A stretch of DNA of 64,000 bases from JBEHWX01 sp048498995 (GCA_048498995.1 JBEHWX010000017.1:1-64000); one strand, 5' to 3'; shown: positions 1 to 9,506, numbered from the stretch's first letter. The notes: generated by a model from the letters alone, not told the origin. Numbers and translations are program-made.

Positions 1-162
1 CTGTCGGCCGAGCGGAAGGGGATCCTCCAGAACAAGCTTCTGGCCGGGGCGATGACCTACGAATGGCCCGATATCCTGGCCAACAGCCCCTCGACGGCCG
101 CGCGCAACCTGCGCGAGATGCTGACGACCATCTCCGAGCTCCCCGACTTCCAGCTCTGCTGA
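1..162 (+). CDS. DUF1800 family protein, C-terminal end (partial)
   Basis: Frame 1 is open from the window edge to a TGA at 160-162 and gives 53 residues. The piece reads as the tail of a DUF1800 protein: a short helical stretch, then an aromatic-Trp step (MTYEWPDI), an arginine-bearing helix (AARNLREML) and the family-typical ending LPDFQLC. The complete paralogue at 42901-44556 ends in the same style (SYDWNL...LFQLAKFQMY). DUF1800 genes are commonly followed by a DUF1501 gene, and that is the case here, 133 bp downstream. The biochemical role of DUF1800 is not established. The rest of the gene lies outside the window. Confidence 0.75.
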   Translation: MSAERKGILQNKLLAGAMTYEWPDILANSPSTAARNLREMLTTISELPDFQLC

Positions 163-295
163 GTCGGGCCAGTACCGCCGGAACGACGATACCGGAGCGC
201 GCTCCCCCCGCGAACGCTCCGCCGGCGAACGATGACGATCTCATTCCCCACTTGTGCGGCCGCCCCTGGCAGCGCGACCCGATCTCTTCTCGATG

Positions 296-1873
296 ATGAA
301 ACGACGTCACTTTATCAAGACCACGGCGGCCACCGCCGCGGCGGCTCCGATCACGCTCGGGGGCGTGCGGGCCCGCGCCAACAGCTCGCTGGCCGCCCTG
401 GCGCAGCTCCCGGCCGACAACGATCGGATCCTCGTCATCATTCAGCTCTTCGGCGGCAACGACGGACTCAACACCGTGATCCCGGCGCTGGACGACGAGT
501 ACTACCGGATCCGCCCCGGCATCGGGGTGCCGAAGGAGAAGTGCTGGAACGGCCTCGGCGACATCTATCTCCACCCGATGCTCTCGGCGGGAGATCGCGG
601 CGGCATGGCGCGGATGCTCGAGATGGGCACCCTCGCCATCGTGCAGGGAGTCGGCTACGACAACCCGAATCTTTCCCACTTCCGCTCCACCGATATCTGG
701 CTCAGCGGCCTGAACAGCTCCGACCCGAACGTGCGCCTGGAAACCGGATGGGTGGGGCGATTCCTGGAGAAGAAGTATCCCGATTTCCCCGCCTCGCTGC
801 CGGATCATCCGCTGGCCGTGCAGTTCGGCGGATTCTCCCTCGCGCTCCTCGGATCGAAGGGAAGGATGGGAATCGAGGTCACCAGCCCTGACCTGCAGCA
901 GGGGGTCAGCTCGCAGCTCGACACGCTCGACGCCGACAGCGCCAACACGCATTACCTGCCGGAGCATGATTTCGTGGCGGATATCGCCAACCGCTCGAAC
1001 AAGTACGCCGACGCGGTCAAGCAGGCATATGCCGCCGGCAAGTCGCAGCTCAAGGGGAACTACGCCACCAGCGACCTCTCGCGGCAGATCGGCTCGGTGG
1101 CCGCGCTGATCGCCGGCGGACTCCGCACCAAGGTCTACGTGGTCTCCATGGGCGGCTTCGACACGCACGTGACGCAGCAGGTCGCCGGCGACATCAACGG
1201 CTCCCATCCGAACCTCCTGAAGCGCCTTTCCGATGCCGTCTCCGAGTTCATGTACGATATGATCCGGCTCGATCAGGCCGATCGCGTGGTGGGGCTCACC
1301 GTCAGCGAGTTCGGCCGCCGGCCGCAGGAGAACGGCAGCTTCGGCACCGACCACGGCGCCGCCTCCGTCCAGTTCGTCTTCGGCACCCGCGTCAACAGCG
1401 GCATCTTCGGCAACACGCCGGATCTGTCCAATCTGGACGCCAACGGCGATCTCCGCTATCAGATCGATTACCGCCAGGTCTACGCCGAGCTCCTGACCGA
1501 CTGGTTCGGCCTCGACTCGACCGACATGGCGCAGGTGCTCCAGCGGGACGACATCGTTCCCCTGGACGTGATCGAAACGCCGAGCGGCGTCAGGGAGCTG
1601 GCGACCGCCGGCGGCGCCATCTCGATCCTCGGCAACACCCCGAACCCCTTCATCGGCTCCACGACGATCGAGCTTCAGCTCGACCGCGCGCAGCGCGTCG
1701 TGATCGACGTGACGCCGGTCTCCGGCCAGCGGGGCATCCGCGTCTACGAGGGATCGCTGCCGGCCGGCAGAAGCCGCGTCCCCTTTGCGGCCGATCTCCC
1801 CGCCGGCGCCTACATCTGCACGCTCCGGACCGAGGGGCGCATCCTCTCGCACGCCATGCGCGTGGTCCGCTGA
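296..1873 (+). CDS. DUF1501 family protein with Tat-like signal and T9SS sorting domain
   Basis: A protein of 525 residues. The start at 296 was chosen over the upstream in-frame ATG at 254 because it gives a compact twin-arginine signal (MKRRHFIKTT followed by an Ala-rich core). ATG 293 is equally possible. DUF1501 signatures include IQLFGGNDGLNTV near residues 50-62, LSHFRSTDIW, and SEFGRRPQENGSFGTDHG in the second half. From about residue 441 a T9SS C-terminal domain follows (GNTPNPF, then LPAGAYICTL and the ending MRVVR). DUF1501 resembles the sulfatase/alkaline-phosphatase fold, but no substrate is known. The gene follows a DUF1800 partner, and an equivalent pair occurs at 42.9-46.2 kb. 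Oddity: a folded-export (Tat) signal is combined with a T9SS sorting domain. Confidence 0.85.
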   Translation: MKRRHFIKTTAATAAAAPITLGGVRARANSSLAALAQLPADNDRILVIIQLFGGNDGLNTVIPALDDEYYRIRPGIGVPKEKCWNGLGDIYLHPMLSAGDRGGMARMLEMGTLAIVQGVGYDNPNLSHFRSTDIWLSGLNSSDPNVRLETGWVGRFLEKKYPDFPASLPDHPLAVQFGGFSLALLGSKGRMGIEVTSPDLQQGVSSQLDTLDADSANTHYLPEHDFVADIANRSNKYADAVKQAYAAGKSQLKGNYATSDLSRQIGSVAALIAGGLRTKVYVVSMGGFDTHVTQQVAGDINGSHPNLLKRLSDAVSEFMYDMIRLDQADRVVGLTVSEFGRRPQENGSFGTDHGAASVQFVFGTRVNSGIFGNTPDLSNLDANGDLRYQIDYRQVYAELLTDWFGLDSTDMAQVLQRDDIVPLDVIETPSGVRELATAGGAISILGNTPNPFIGSTTIELQLDRAQRVVIDVTPVSGQRGIRVYEGSLPAGRSRVPFAADLPAGAYICTLRTEGRILSHAMRVVR

Positions 1874-1879
1874 TCCCTC

Positions 1880-1907
1880 GGCGGCGCTTCGCCGCCGGCG
1901 CTTCGCC
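1880..1907. repeat. Two tandem small hairpins with CTT loops
   Basis: Just after the DUF1501 stop, GGCGGCG/CGCCGCC (1880-1886 and 1890-1896) closes a CTT loop. GGCG/CGCC (1897-1900 and 1904-1907) closes a second CTT loop. No T-tract follows, so this is a weak terminator candidate at best. It may instead be a short palindromic repeat. Confidence 0.35.
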
Positions 1908-2060
1908 GGTCGTGCCTCGCAATCCGTGCCCGCTCGAGCCATGGTCCAGCGCTCGGGCGATGTCCGTTCGCCTCGCCTCCGTCGTGATGGTTCCCGTCGC
2001 GGCGGAGTTCCCGATGGAGAGCATCGTTTTCGTGTGTTGTGTACCCCGTCCCGATTCTCG

Positions 2061-5000
2061 ATGAGATTGCTCTACTCCTTCCTCTGCACACTCCTGATCC
2101 TGCTCGCGCCGGGCATCGTCGCGGCGCAGTTCCCCGCCAAATGCGACGTCGACAAGTCGTGCGTCGGCGGCGCGCTCACGATCGACGTCACCTCCGGCAA
2201 GGGGGCGCAGTATGTCGACGTCGATACCTCCGCGGTGCTCCGCTCGCTGAAGGACCAGATGACCTTCGAGGCCTGGATCCTTCCGCAGCAGCAGCCGGGG
2301 AAGCGCCAGTTCATCGCCGGCCTCTGGGGTCCGAACAAGGACAACAACGACCAGTGGGTGCTCTATCTGGAGGATGAGAAGATCACCTTCGAGCTGAGCG
2401 CCGACGGCACCAGGCTCGGCTCGGCCGACAACACCATCGCCAGCGGCACCATCCCGGGGCTCTACGCCCGCGGCTGGATCCACGTGGCCGCCGTGTGGGA
2501 CGGCGCCAGCACCGCCGCGCGCGTGCTGGTCAACGGCACCGAGATCGCCCGCGCCACGAACGCCCTCCATCCGCTGACACGCCTTCATGTGCCGGAAAGC
2601 CCCGGACTGCCGACCCAGATCGGAAGCTGCAACGGCCTCTACGACGACACCACGCGCTACCGGACCTTCAAGGGACAGATCGACGAGGTGCGGCTCTGGA
2701 AGATCGCCAGGACCGCCGGCGAGATCGCCTGCCAGCGGCTGCTGTCGCTGCAGGGGAACGAGAGCGGGCTGATCCTCTATTATCGCTGCAACGAGGCGAA
2801 GACCTCGCAGAACCTCTGCGACGCCACCGGCAACAACATCCTCGGCCGGATGCGCAGCGGCGCCCGCTGCGACGTCTCGACCCGCACCGTCCCGGCCACC
2901 TACGTGGTGACGCCCTCCTCGGTCTCCAGAACGCTCCGCTGCGTCAACGCCGACTCGATCACCTTCACGATCACCGATACGTCGATCTGCGGCTCCAGCG
3001 TCCGCATCGGCTTCAACGGCGGCGACCAGAAGAATTTCTCCGCGCGGCCGACCACGCTCGCGCTCACGCCGAACGCGCCGCAGACCTTCACCGTCGCGGT
3101 CAAGACCAACGTGTCGGGCCGCGTCGCCACGGAGCTCGTGGTCTCCAACGCCAACCGCTGCGGCGATCCGGTCCGCATCCCGGTGGAGTTCAACCGGACC
3201 ACCGAGCTCGACTACTCCAAGTCGCGAATCACGCTGGACACGCTCTTCGTCGGCTGTCTCGACCGGACCTTCGCCGAGGACACGCTGACGATCTGCAACC
3301 CGGCCGGCCGGCCGATGACGATCTTCAACGCCACGCTCGGCAACCCCGCCTTCGGCTGGCGGCCGGCTCCCGGCTCGGCGCCGCTGCCGGCCGTGCTTCA
3401 GCCGGGGGACTGCTGGAAGATGATCGTCAGGATGAATGTGGGGGATACCTCGAAGACCGAGCTGGACACGCTCCAGATCACCAGCACCGACACCTGCCCC
3501 GGCAACGGCGTGCTCCCGATCTTCGGCCGCACCCAGGAGGTGCTCGTGCTGCTGGACGACTCCGGCAAGAAGCGGATCGACTCGATGGCCTTCGGCGACG
3601 TCTGCCCCGGCTTCATCAGCGACGTGCGCCTGTATCAGTACCGGAACATGGTGAGCGAGAAGATCAAGATCGATACGATCTACTTCACGCCGAACAACTT
3701 CTTCGGGCGGAAGAATGTCTACCCGCTCACGCTCGATCCGGGCGCGGCCTACCAGTCCACCTTCGTCCGCTTCCGTCCCGATCTGCCGGGGCCGGTGACC
3801 GGGGAGATGCACGTGGTGGTCAGGAACTTCCGCGGCTGCACGATCGACCGGGTGATCAAGCTGGCCGGCGGCGGCATCTCCGTGCAGGTGGACTTCAACG
3901 AGTCGAGCGTCGATTTCGGCAACGTGGTGATCGGCCTCTCCTCCGGCAAGATCGCCACGGTCACCAACCACGGGAAGGATAGCCGCCGCATCTCCGCCTA
4001 TCTGAAAGTGGGTGACGTCTTCTCGATCGGCAACGGCCCGGTCGGCTTCCAGCTCGATACCGGCAAGACCATGTCGATCCCGATCACCTTCCGTCCGCGG
4101 GAGCCGATCACCTATTACGACACGCTCTGCATCTTCGATCTGGACTGCTATCAGACCCGCTGCATCCCGATCTCCGGCACCGGCGTCTTCGACGCGCTCT
4201 CCTTCGAGCCTCCCTATCTCCGGCTGGAGAACGTGATCGGCTGCCAGTGCCTGACCGACACGATCGAGGCGAAGAACATCTCCGGCGCTCCGCTGGCGAT
4301 CACCAGCGCCACGCTCGCCGATCCCTCCGGCAAGTTCACGCTCTCGGCGGCCCCGTCCGGCACGCTCGCGCCCGGCGCGGTGGATCGCTACATCGTCACC
4401 TACTGTCCGAACGATCTGAAGGATGATCGCGCCGACCGCGCGACGATCGATCTGAAGCTGGCCGACGGACGCGTCTATCAGATCCAGATCAAGGGCTCCA
4501 GCGCCACGCCGAAGCTCTTCGTCACGCCGCTGACGGCGTTCGGCATCGTGGAGGTGGGGTGGAACAAGACGCAGCGGATCCTGGTGGAGAACACGAGCGC
4601 GGTTCCGGTGAAGGTGGACGCCGCGAGCGTTCCCCCCGGCTATACCATCGTCGCCAGCACGCCGGCCATCCCGACCACGCTCGCCCCGCGCGACTCCCTC
4701 TGGCTCGATGTCCGCTTCGCGCCGACCTCGGAGACCGCGAACTACAACGGGAGCCTCACCCTCACCTCCAGCGATCCCTGCCCGCAGAGCTGGCAGGGTG
4801 ATATCGAGGGGACCGGACAGGTGGTGAAGCTCGACGTGCCGATCAGCTTCATCAACTACGGCCTGGTGAAGCCGTGCGACTGCGCGATCCGGGAGCTGCC
4901 GCTGCCGAACACGAGCGCCTACATCCCGATCTCGATCGACTCGATCTGGGTCGACGGCGGCGGGCTGACCAACGCCATTCCGAGCGTCTTCGTCTGGAAG

Positions 5001-6995
5001 TCGCGCCAGAGCGGAACCACGGTCCCCTACGCGATCGCGCCGGGGAGCACCGACACGCTCCTGGTCTCCTTCTGCCCGAACATCCCGGCCACGACCGCCA
5101 ACCAGGTCGCCAACGCGAAGCTCCACATCAAGGCAAGCACGCAGGGATGGAGCCAGGAGTTCACCTCCACCCTCAGCGGGCGCCGCGAGATGAACTTCCA
5201 GCCGAGCACCTCGCTCGTCCAGTTCCCGACCACCCGCGTCGACACCTCCGCGCCGCCGAGCACGGTGGAGATCACCGTCCCGGATCCGTTCATCAACCCG
5301 AGCGGCGACAGCGTGGTGATCACCGGCGTCGGCTTCGTCCCCGATCAACGGGTCTTCTCGGCCGAGGCGGTCAACGGCGCGCCGCTGCCGTGGGTGATCA
5401 AGCGGGGAGAGAAGTTCAAGATCCGGGTGAAGTTCTATCCGCGCGCGCCGAAGCAGTACGTGGCCCGCATGCACCTGTTCACCAGCTTCCCCTGCGTGGG
5501 AGAGGATACGACCGTGCTGGTGCGGGGAGAAGGGTTCGCGCCGGCGTTCGGCCTCCAGATGGCCTTCGACACCTCCGCGGTGGGGCAGGATACGCTCCGG
5601 CTCACCACCTGCGACACGCTCGAGCTGCCGGTGATGGTCAGTCGCGATATCCCGCAGAGCACGATCGATATCGCCTTCCGGATCGGCTACGATTCGACCG
5701 CGCTGAAGCTGGTCGGCGTCACCTCCCCCTATACCGGCAATGCCGTCGCCGCCGACACCGGCGACGGGGCACGGGTGCTCCTGAAGGATGCGCGCTCGGT
5801 GACCGCCGGCACGTTCGCCACGGTCCGCTTCGCGGTGAAGGGGGGAGCAACCGCGTTCCCGATCAGACTCGATCAGATCGATTTCGACAGCGACTCGCTG
5901 GTCTTCTTCAAGATCGTCGCCGGCGTCGACAACGGCTGGGTGATCGTCGACGAGCCGATGATCGGCATCAGCGATACCACCCGCTTCGACACGGTGAACG
6001 TCCGCGACTGCGCCGAGCGTGAGATCCTTGTCTTCAACCCGGGACAGATCCCGGTCCGCTTCGACTCTCTTGCCGGCCTGCCGCCGGGGCACCGCGTGGT
6101 GGCCACGAGCCGTCCGCTCCCGGACACGCTCGCCCCGGGGGACACGGTCCGGCTCACCGTCCGCTTCTGCGCGTTCCGGGAGGAGCTCTACGACACGATG
6201 ATGGCCGCCGTCTCCAGTTGGCCATGTCCGATCGCCGACAGCGGCCGCGTGATCAGCTTCGGCTACACGCCGCCGTTCCCCTTCCGCTTCAGCCTCGATG
6301 CCGATACCACGCGGATCGACACCATCGGCGTGGCGATCGCCGATACGATCGAGGTGCCGGTGATCGTCGACCGTGACATCGTGCAGACGCCGCTGGATGT
6401 CGGCTTCAAGCTCCTGTACAACGTCAGGGCGCTGCAGCTCATCGGCATCACCTCGGCCTATTCGAAGGGGGTCACCGCCATGCAGAGCGGATACGGCCTG
6501 GCGGTGAGCATCCCCGGCTGCGACTCGATCAGGAAAGGGGAGATAGCGCGCCTCCGCTTCGTCGGCGCCGTGCCGGATCAGGTCCATTCGCTGATGCTGC
6601 TCAACGTGAGCGCGACCGACTTCACGAGCGATTCCACCTTCTGGGTGAAGCTCGTCCCGACCGGCGACACCTCGGCGGTGAGGATCGATCCGAAGTGCAA
6701 CATCGTCCAGCTCGTCTTCCGTGGCGGCGCCAACAAGCTCTCGGCCCCGACGCCGAACCCGGCGCGCGGCACCGTCCGCTTCGAGCTGGAGACCGTCTCC
6801 GACAGCCACGCGCGTCTGGCGATCTACAACAGCGCCGGCATCGTGGTGGCCACGCCGATCGACGGACGCGAGCTGCTCCCGGGCGGACGCTACATGGTGG
6901 AGATCGACGTGAGCTCGCTGGCCAGCGGCGGCTACTACGCGGTGCTGGCCGCCGGCGGCTTCAACGCGACCCGCCAGCTCGAGATCGTGAAATGA
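2061..6995 (+). CDS. Giant secreted LamG / ASH-repeat / cohesin-like protein with T9SS sorting domain
   Basis: A protein of 1644 residues. The start at 2061 gives a clean signal peptide (MRLLYSFLCTLLILLAPG, cleavage near VAAQ). The open frame extends further upstream, but that part reads as non-coding. Residues about 30-250 look like a LamG/concanavalin-like domain (FEAWILPQQQ, GQIDEVRLWKIART, LILYYRCNEA). Next comes a long series of immunoglobulin-like ASH/choice-of-anchor-D repeats (recurring patterns such as VDFGNVVIG and LAPGDTVRLTVRF). Two cohesin-like modules follow at about 1165-1300 and 1407-1543 (IAFRIGYDSTALKLVG and VGFKLLYNVRALQLIG). The T9SS C-terminal domain covers about 1555-1644 (TPNPARG to RQLEIVK). 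The protein is probably displayed on or released from the cell surface as an adhesive or structural protein. That role is inferred from domain types only. Confidence 0.85.
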   Translation: MRLLYSFLCTLLILLAPGIVAAQFPAKCDVDKSCVGGALTIDVTSGKGAQYVDVDTSAVLRSLKDQMTFEAWILPQQQPGKRQFIAGLWGPNKDNNDQWVLYLEDEKITFELSADGTRLGSADNTIASGTIPGLYARGWIHVAAVWDGASTAARVLVNGTEIARATNALHPLTRLHVPESPGLPTQIGSCNGLYDDTTRYRTFKGQIDEVRLWKIARTAGEIACQRLLSLQGNESGLILYYRCNEAKTSQNLCDATGNNILGRMRSGARCDVSTRTVPATYVVTPSSVSRTLRCVNADSITFTITDTSICGSSVRIGFNGGDQKNFSARPTTLALTPNAPQTFTVAVKTNVSGRVATELVVSNANRCGDPVRIPVEFNRTTELDYSKSRITLDTLFVGCLDRTFAEDTLTICNPAGRPMTIFNATLGNPAFGWRPAPGSAPLPAVLQPGDCWKMIVRMNVGDTSKTELDTLQITSTDTCPGNGVLPIFGRTQEVLVLLDDSGKKRIDSMAFGDVCPGFISDVRLYQYRNMVSEKIKIDTIYFTPNNFFGRKNVYPLTLDPGAAYQSTFVRFRPDLPGPVTGEMHVVVRNFRGCTIDRVIKLAGGGISVQVDFNESSVDFGNVVIGLSSGKIATVTNHGKDSRRISAYLKVGDVFSIGNGPVGFQLDTGKTMSIPITFRPREPITYYDTLCIFDLDCYQTRCIPISGTGVFDALSFEPPYLRLENVIGCQCLTDTIEAKNISGAPLAITSATLADPSGKFTLSAAPSGTLAPGAVDRYIVTYCPNDLKDDRADRATIDLKLADGRVYQIQIKGSSATPKLFVTPLTAFGIVEVGWNKTQRILVENTSAVPVKVDAASVPPGYTIVASTPAIPTTLAPRDSLWLDVRFAPTSETANYNGSLTLTSSDPCPQSWQGDIEGTGQVVKLDVPISFINYGLVKPCDCAIRELPLPNTSAYIPISIDSIWVDGGGLTNAIPSVFVWKSRQSGTTVPYAIAPGSTDTLLVSFCPNIPATTANQVANAKLHIKASTQGWSQEFTSTLSGRREMNFQPSTSLVQFPTTRVDTSAPPSTVEITVPDPFINPSGDSVVITGVGFVPDQRVFSAEAVNGAPLPWVIKRGEKFKIRVKFYPRAPKQYVARMHLFTSFPCVGEDTTVLVRGEGFAPAFGLQMAFDTSAVGQDTLRLTTCDTLELPVMVSRDIPQSTIDIAFRIGYDSTALKLVGVTSPYTGNAVAADTGDGARVLLKDARSVTAGTFATVRFAVKGGATAFPIRLDQIDFDSDSLVFFKIVAGVDNGWVIVDEPMIGISDTTRFDTVNVRDCAEREILVFNPGQIPVRFDSLAGLPPGHRVVATSRPLPDTLAPGDTVRLTVRFCAFREELYDTMMAAVSSWPCPIADSGRVISFGYTPPFPFRFSLDADTTRIDTIGVAIADTIEVPVIVDRDIVQTPLDVGFKLLYNVRALQLIGITSAYSKGVTAMQSGYGLAVSIPGCDSIRKGEIARLRFVGAVPDQVHSLMLLNVSATDFTSDSTFWVKLVPTGDTSAVRIDPKCNIVQLVFRGGANKLSAPTPNPARGTVRFELETVSDSHARLAIYNSAGIVVATPIDGRELLPGGRYMVEIDVSSLASGGYYAVLAAGGFNATRQLEIVK

Positions 6996-7103
6996 TGATG
7001 GCTCGCCGCTCGCGATCGCGCGCGGCGGGCTCCGCTATCCCGTGACGTGACTCAGGCCCGACAATTCCTCGACCCCGACGTGAACGATCTGCTTCCGATA
7101 TCG

Positions 7104-9152
7104 ATGCGATTTCTCCGAACGACGCTCCTGGCGACGCTTCTGACGCTTCCGGCGGCGGCACTGCCGGCGATGGCTCAGGATGCGCCCCCGCAAGACGCCC
7201 CTCCGCAGCTTCCCGCGGCGCGGCCCGCCTCGGAGCCGGCCTTCCGGCTCGGCATCTACGCCGGCTACGGCCGGAACATGCACGAGACCGATGCCTCGCT
7301 CTTCACCGGCGGCGGCGAGTGCGGCGCGTTCAACGACGGCTCGGGCGGCGGGCTGGTCGCCGGCATCGTCGGCGAGATGCCGGTGATGCGGAATCTCCTC
7401 GACGTCGTGGTCTCGATGATGTACGCGCAGCGCGGCGGAACATTCGGCGAGGTACATACCGCCGGACTGCCGATTCTCGACCCGAACACCGGAGGCTACA
7501 CCATGCTGGAGCGCCGGCATTCCTACGAGGCCACGCTCAACTACGTGATCGGCTCCGTCGGCCTGCAGGTGACGCCGATTCCGGAGGTCCCGGTCTACCT
7601 GAAGGCGATGGGAACCATCGGACACATCCCCGGCACCGCCTGGCATCGACAGACCGAGGAGATCCTTTCGCCGCAGGGGGTGGTCTATCCCGAGACCAAT
7701 GCCACGACCCGCGAAGTCTCGAGCGGCCCGGTGACCGGTACCGGCACCACGTTCGGCCTGGCCGGCGCCATCGGCGTGCGGCTGCCGCTCGGCAAGCACC
7801 TGACGGCATCGCCGGAGATCGGCTACTACTATCCGCTCAACGATGTCACCCCCTACTACAAGTGGCGGATCTCGACGCTGCAGGCGGGGGTGATTCTCTC
7901 GTGGGGATTCGGCCGCGCCGGCGATCCGGCCTCGCCGGACGCTCCGGAGGTCGCCGAGGAGCGCGAGCCGTCGGATCTCGACGAGCTGATCCTGGCGCAG
8001 ATCCCGCCGCAGGATATCTCGATCGTCGAGACGATCGTGACCGAGACCTTTCCGCTGCTGCCATACGTGTTCTTCGACAGCGCCAGCGCCGCGATCCCCG
8101 CGCGCTACGCGCGTCCGACCGGCGCGGTCCGGGAGGCGTTCGACGAGCGGGAGCTGCCGCACCGGTCGCTCGGTACCTACTACAATGTCCTGAGCATCGT
8201 CGGCAGCCGGATGTCGCGCGATCCGAAGATCCGGATCCGTCTGAACGGCACCACCGACCGGAAGGAGGAGACGGTGCCGGGCGTTGTCGACAATCTTGCG
8301 CGCTCCCGTGCCCAGGAGGTGAAGAGTTATCTGGTGAAGGAGTGGGGGATCGATCCGGCGCGGATCGCGATCTCCACCACGGCGCAACCGACCTTCCCGT
8401 CGAGTATGGAGTACACCGAGGGAGCGCAGGAGAACCGTCGCGTGGAGATCACCTCCGAGAGCGACGACCTGCTCGCGCCGATCATCCACGAGCGCTTCAG
8501 CGAGTATTCGGTGGATCCGAAGGAGTTCCACTTCGGCACCGGCGAGGGGATCTCCGACGCGACGAGCTGGCATCTGACGGTCTCGACCGGCGGCAACGTG
8601 GTGTGGCGGGATGAGGGGAAGGGGGATCTTCCGTCGGTCCTCTCCTGGCCGCTGACCAAGGATATGATGGCCTCGATCGGCGAGGCATCGCACCGGAAGG
8701 ATTCGCTCTTCTGCGAGCTGACAGTGACCAAGGGGGAGCGGACGGCGAAGGCGGAGCTGGCGATTCCGAGCAGCAAGACACGCTTCCCGTTCGAGGTGAG
8801 CCGCCTGAGCCTGATCGTGTTCGACTTCGACAAATCGGAGATCACGGCGCAGAACAAACGGATGGTGAGCTCCTTCGTCGCGCGCTCGATCACTCCCGCT
8901 TCCACCTCCTCGATCACCGGCTCGACCGATCGTCTGGGAGAGCTGGAGCACAACCAGGAGCTGTCGGAGGCGCGCGCCGTGGCCGTGCGCGACCTGATCA
9001 CGACCGAGCGGCCGTCGGCGACGATCACGAGCGTAAAGGGGGTGGGTCCGGGAAATCTGCTCTACGACAACGACCTGCCGGAAGGGCGCTACTACTGTCG
9101 GACGGTGCAGGTGGAGGTGAAGACGCCCGCGCCCGACGTCTCGTCGCAGTAA
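7104..9152 (+). CDS. OmpA-family outer-membrane protein with two OmpA-like domains
   Basis: A protein of 682 residues. The start at 7104 gives a signal peptide (MRFLRTTLLATLLTLP, cleavage after AMAQ); an upstream in-frame start at 7047 is less likely. A Pro/Gln-rich linker precedes a stretch of about 250 residues with alternating hydrophobic segments that looks like a small beta-barrel (for example FRLGIYAGYGRNMH). Two OmpA-like peptidoglycan-binding regions follow: about 319-456 (YVFFDSASAAI, ARSRAQEVKSYL, QENRRVEI) and about 565-675 (LIVFDFDKSEI, SEARAVAVRDLI). The second is degenerate at its end. The role is probably to anchor the outer membrane to peptidoglycan. It sits just downstream of a large sorted surface protein, and a hairpin terminator follows the stop. 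Confidence 0.8.
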   Translation: MRFLRTTLLATLLTLPAAALPAMAQDAPPQDAPPQLPAARPASEPAFRLGIYAGYGRNMHETDASLFTGGGECGAFNDGSGGGLVAGIVGEMPVMRNLLDVVVSMMYAQRGGTFGEVHTAGLPILDPNTGGYTMLERRHSYEATLNYVIGSVGLQVTPIPEVPVYLKAMGTIGHIPGTAWHRQTEEILSPQGVVYPETNATTREVSSGPVTGTGTTFGLAGAIGVRLPLGKHLTASPEIGYYYPLNDVTPYYKWRISTLQAGVILSWGFGRAGDPASPDAPEVAEEREPSDLDELILAQIPPQDISIVETIVTETFPLLPYVFFDSASAAIPARYARPTGAVREAFDERELPHRSLGTYYNVLSIVGSRMSRDPKIRIRLNGTTDRKEETVPGVVDNLARSRAQEVKSYLVKEWGIDPARIAISTTAQPTFPSSMEYTEGAQENRRVEITSESDDLLAPIIHERFSEYSVDPKEFHFGTGEGISDATSWHLTVSTGGNVVWRDEGKGDLPSVLSWPLTKDMMASIGEASHRKDSLFCELTVTKGERTAKAELAIPSSKTRFPFEVSRLSLIVFDFDKSEITAQNKRMVSSFVARSITPASTSSITGSTDRLGELEHNQELSEARAVAVRDLITTERPSATITSVKGVGPGNLLYDNDLPEGRYYCRTVQVEVKTPAPDVSSQ

Positions 9153-9177
9153 CCGCGAGCGATCGCGGATAACGAAC

Positions 9178-9218
9178 AAGCCCCTCTCGAGCCGCGGCGC
9201 GGGAGGGGCTTTGCGTTT
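9178..9218 (+). terminator. Rho-independent terminator after the OmpA-family gene
   Basis: AAGCCCCTC (9178-9186) pairs with GAGGGGCTT (9203-9211) across a GC-rich loop, followed by a T-rich tail (TTTGCGTTT). It begins 25 bp after the stop codon. Confidence 0.65.
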
Positions 9219-9258
9219 GGAAGCGTCACGGAGTAGATCCGTGTTAGCGCAAGGGTAG

Positions 9259-9506
9259 GCGCACGTCTTCAGCGTGCGCTCTTCGCCGGGAGGGGCGGCC
9301 ACGGGGGCCGCCCTAGGGATTTCGGTAACCCCACGTCTTCAGCGTGCGCCATGGCTGACACGGAGGGGTCGCCCGTGTGGGTCCCGTGCGCATACCGGCG
9401 CAGCCTGAAGAGCTGCGCTTACCATGTGCGCTCCACCTGCCACCTCTGTCCCAGATAGCCACGCGCCGATTGGCTCCCCTGGTACCCGCACGTCTTCAGC
9501 GTGCGC
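9259..9506. repeat. Cluster of short hairpin repeats with a CTTCAG core
   Basis: Three near-identical copies of CACGTCTTCAGCGTGCGC occur at 9262-9279, 9332-9349 and 9489-9506. Each forms a hairpin (CACG/CGTG, up to GCGCACG/CGTGCGC) around the loop TCTTCAG, and they are preceded by a GGTA-type sequence. An inverted, diverged copy lies at 9398-9418 (GCGCAG CCTGAAGAG CTGCGC) and is followed by TTACC, the complement of that GGTA. The 9216-9537 stretch holds no convincing gene. Related copies occur at 46338-46420. Confidence 0.75.

Noticed and set aside
1650..6809. Very long minus-strand open frame (1719 codons) opposite the LamG/ASH gene
   Set aside because: It is a mirror of the high-GC codon bias of the real plus-strand gene: the product is Arg/Asp/His/Gly-rich low-complexity sequence with no signal peptide or known domain. 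The plus-strand product has clear domains.
7035..9302. Long minus-strand frame opposite the OmpA-family gene
   Set aside because: Same composition artefact; the product is Arg/Ala/Gly-rich with no domain, while the plus strand has signal peptide and OmpA motifs.
9259..9506. Possible CRISPR array from the repeated 18 bp units
   Set aside because: Units are only 18 bp, unevenly spaced (70 and 157 bp), one is inverted, spacers are not uniform, and no cas gene is present.
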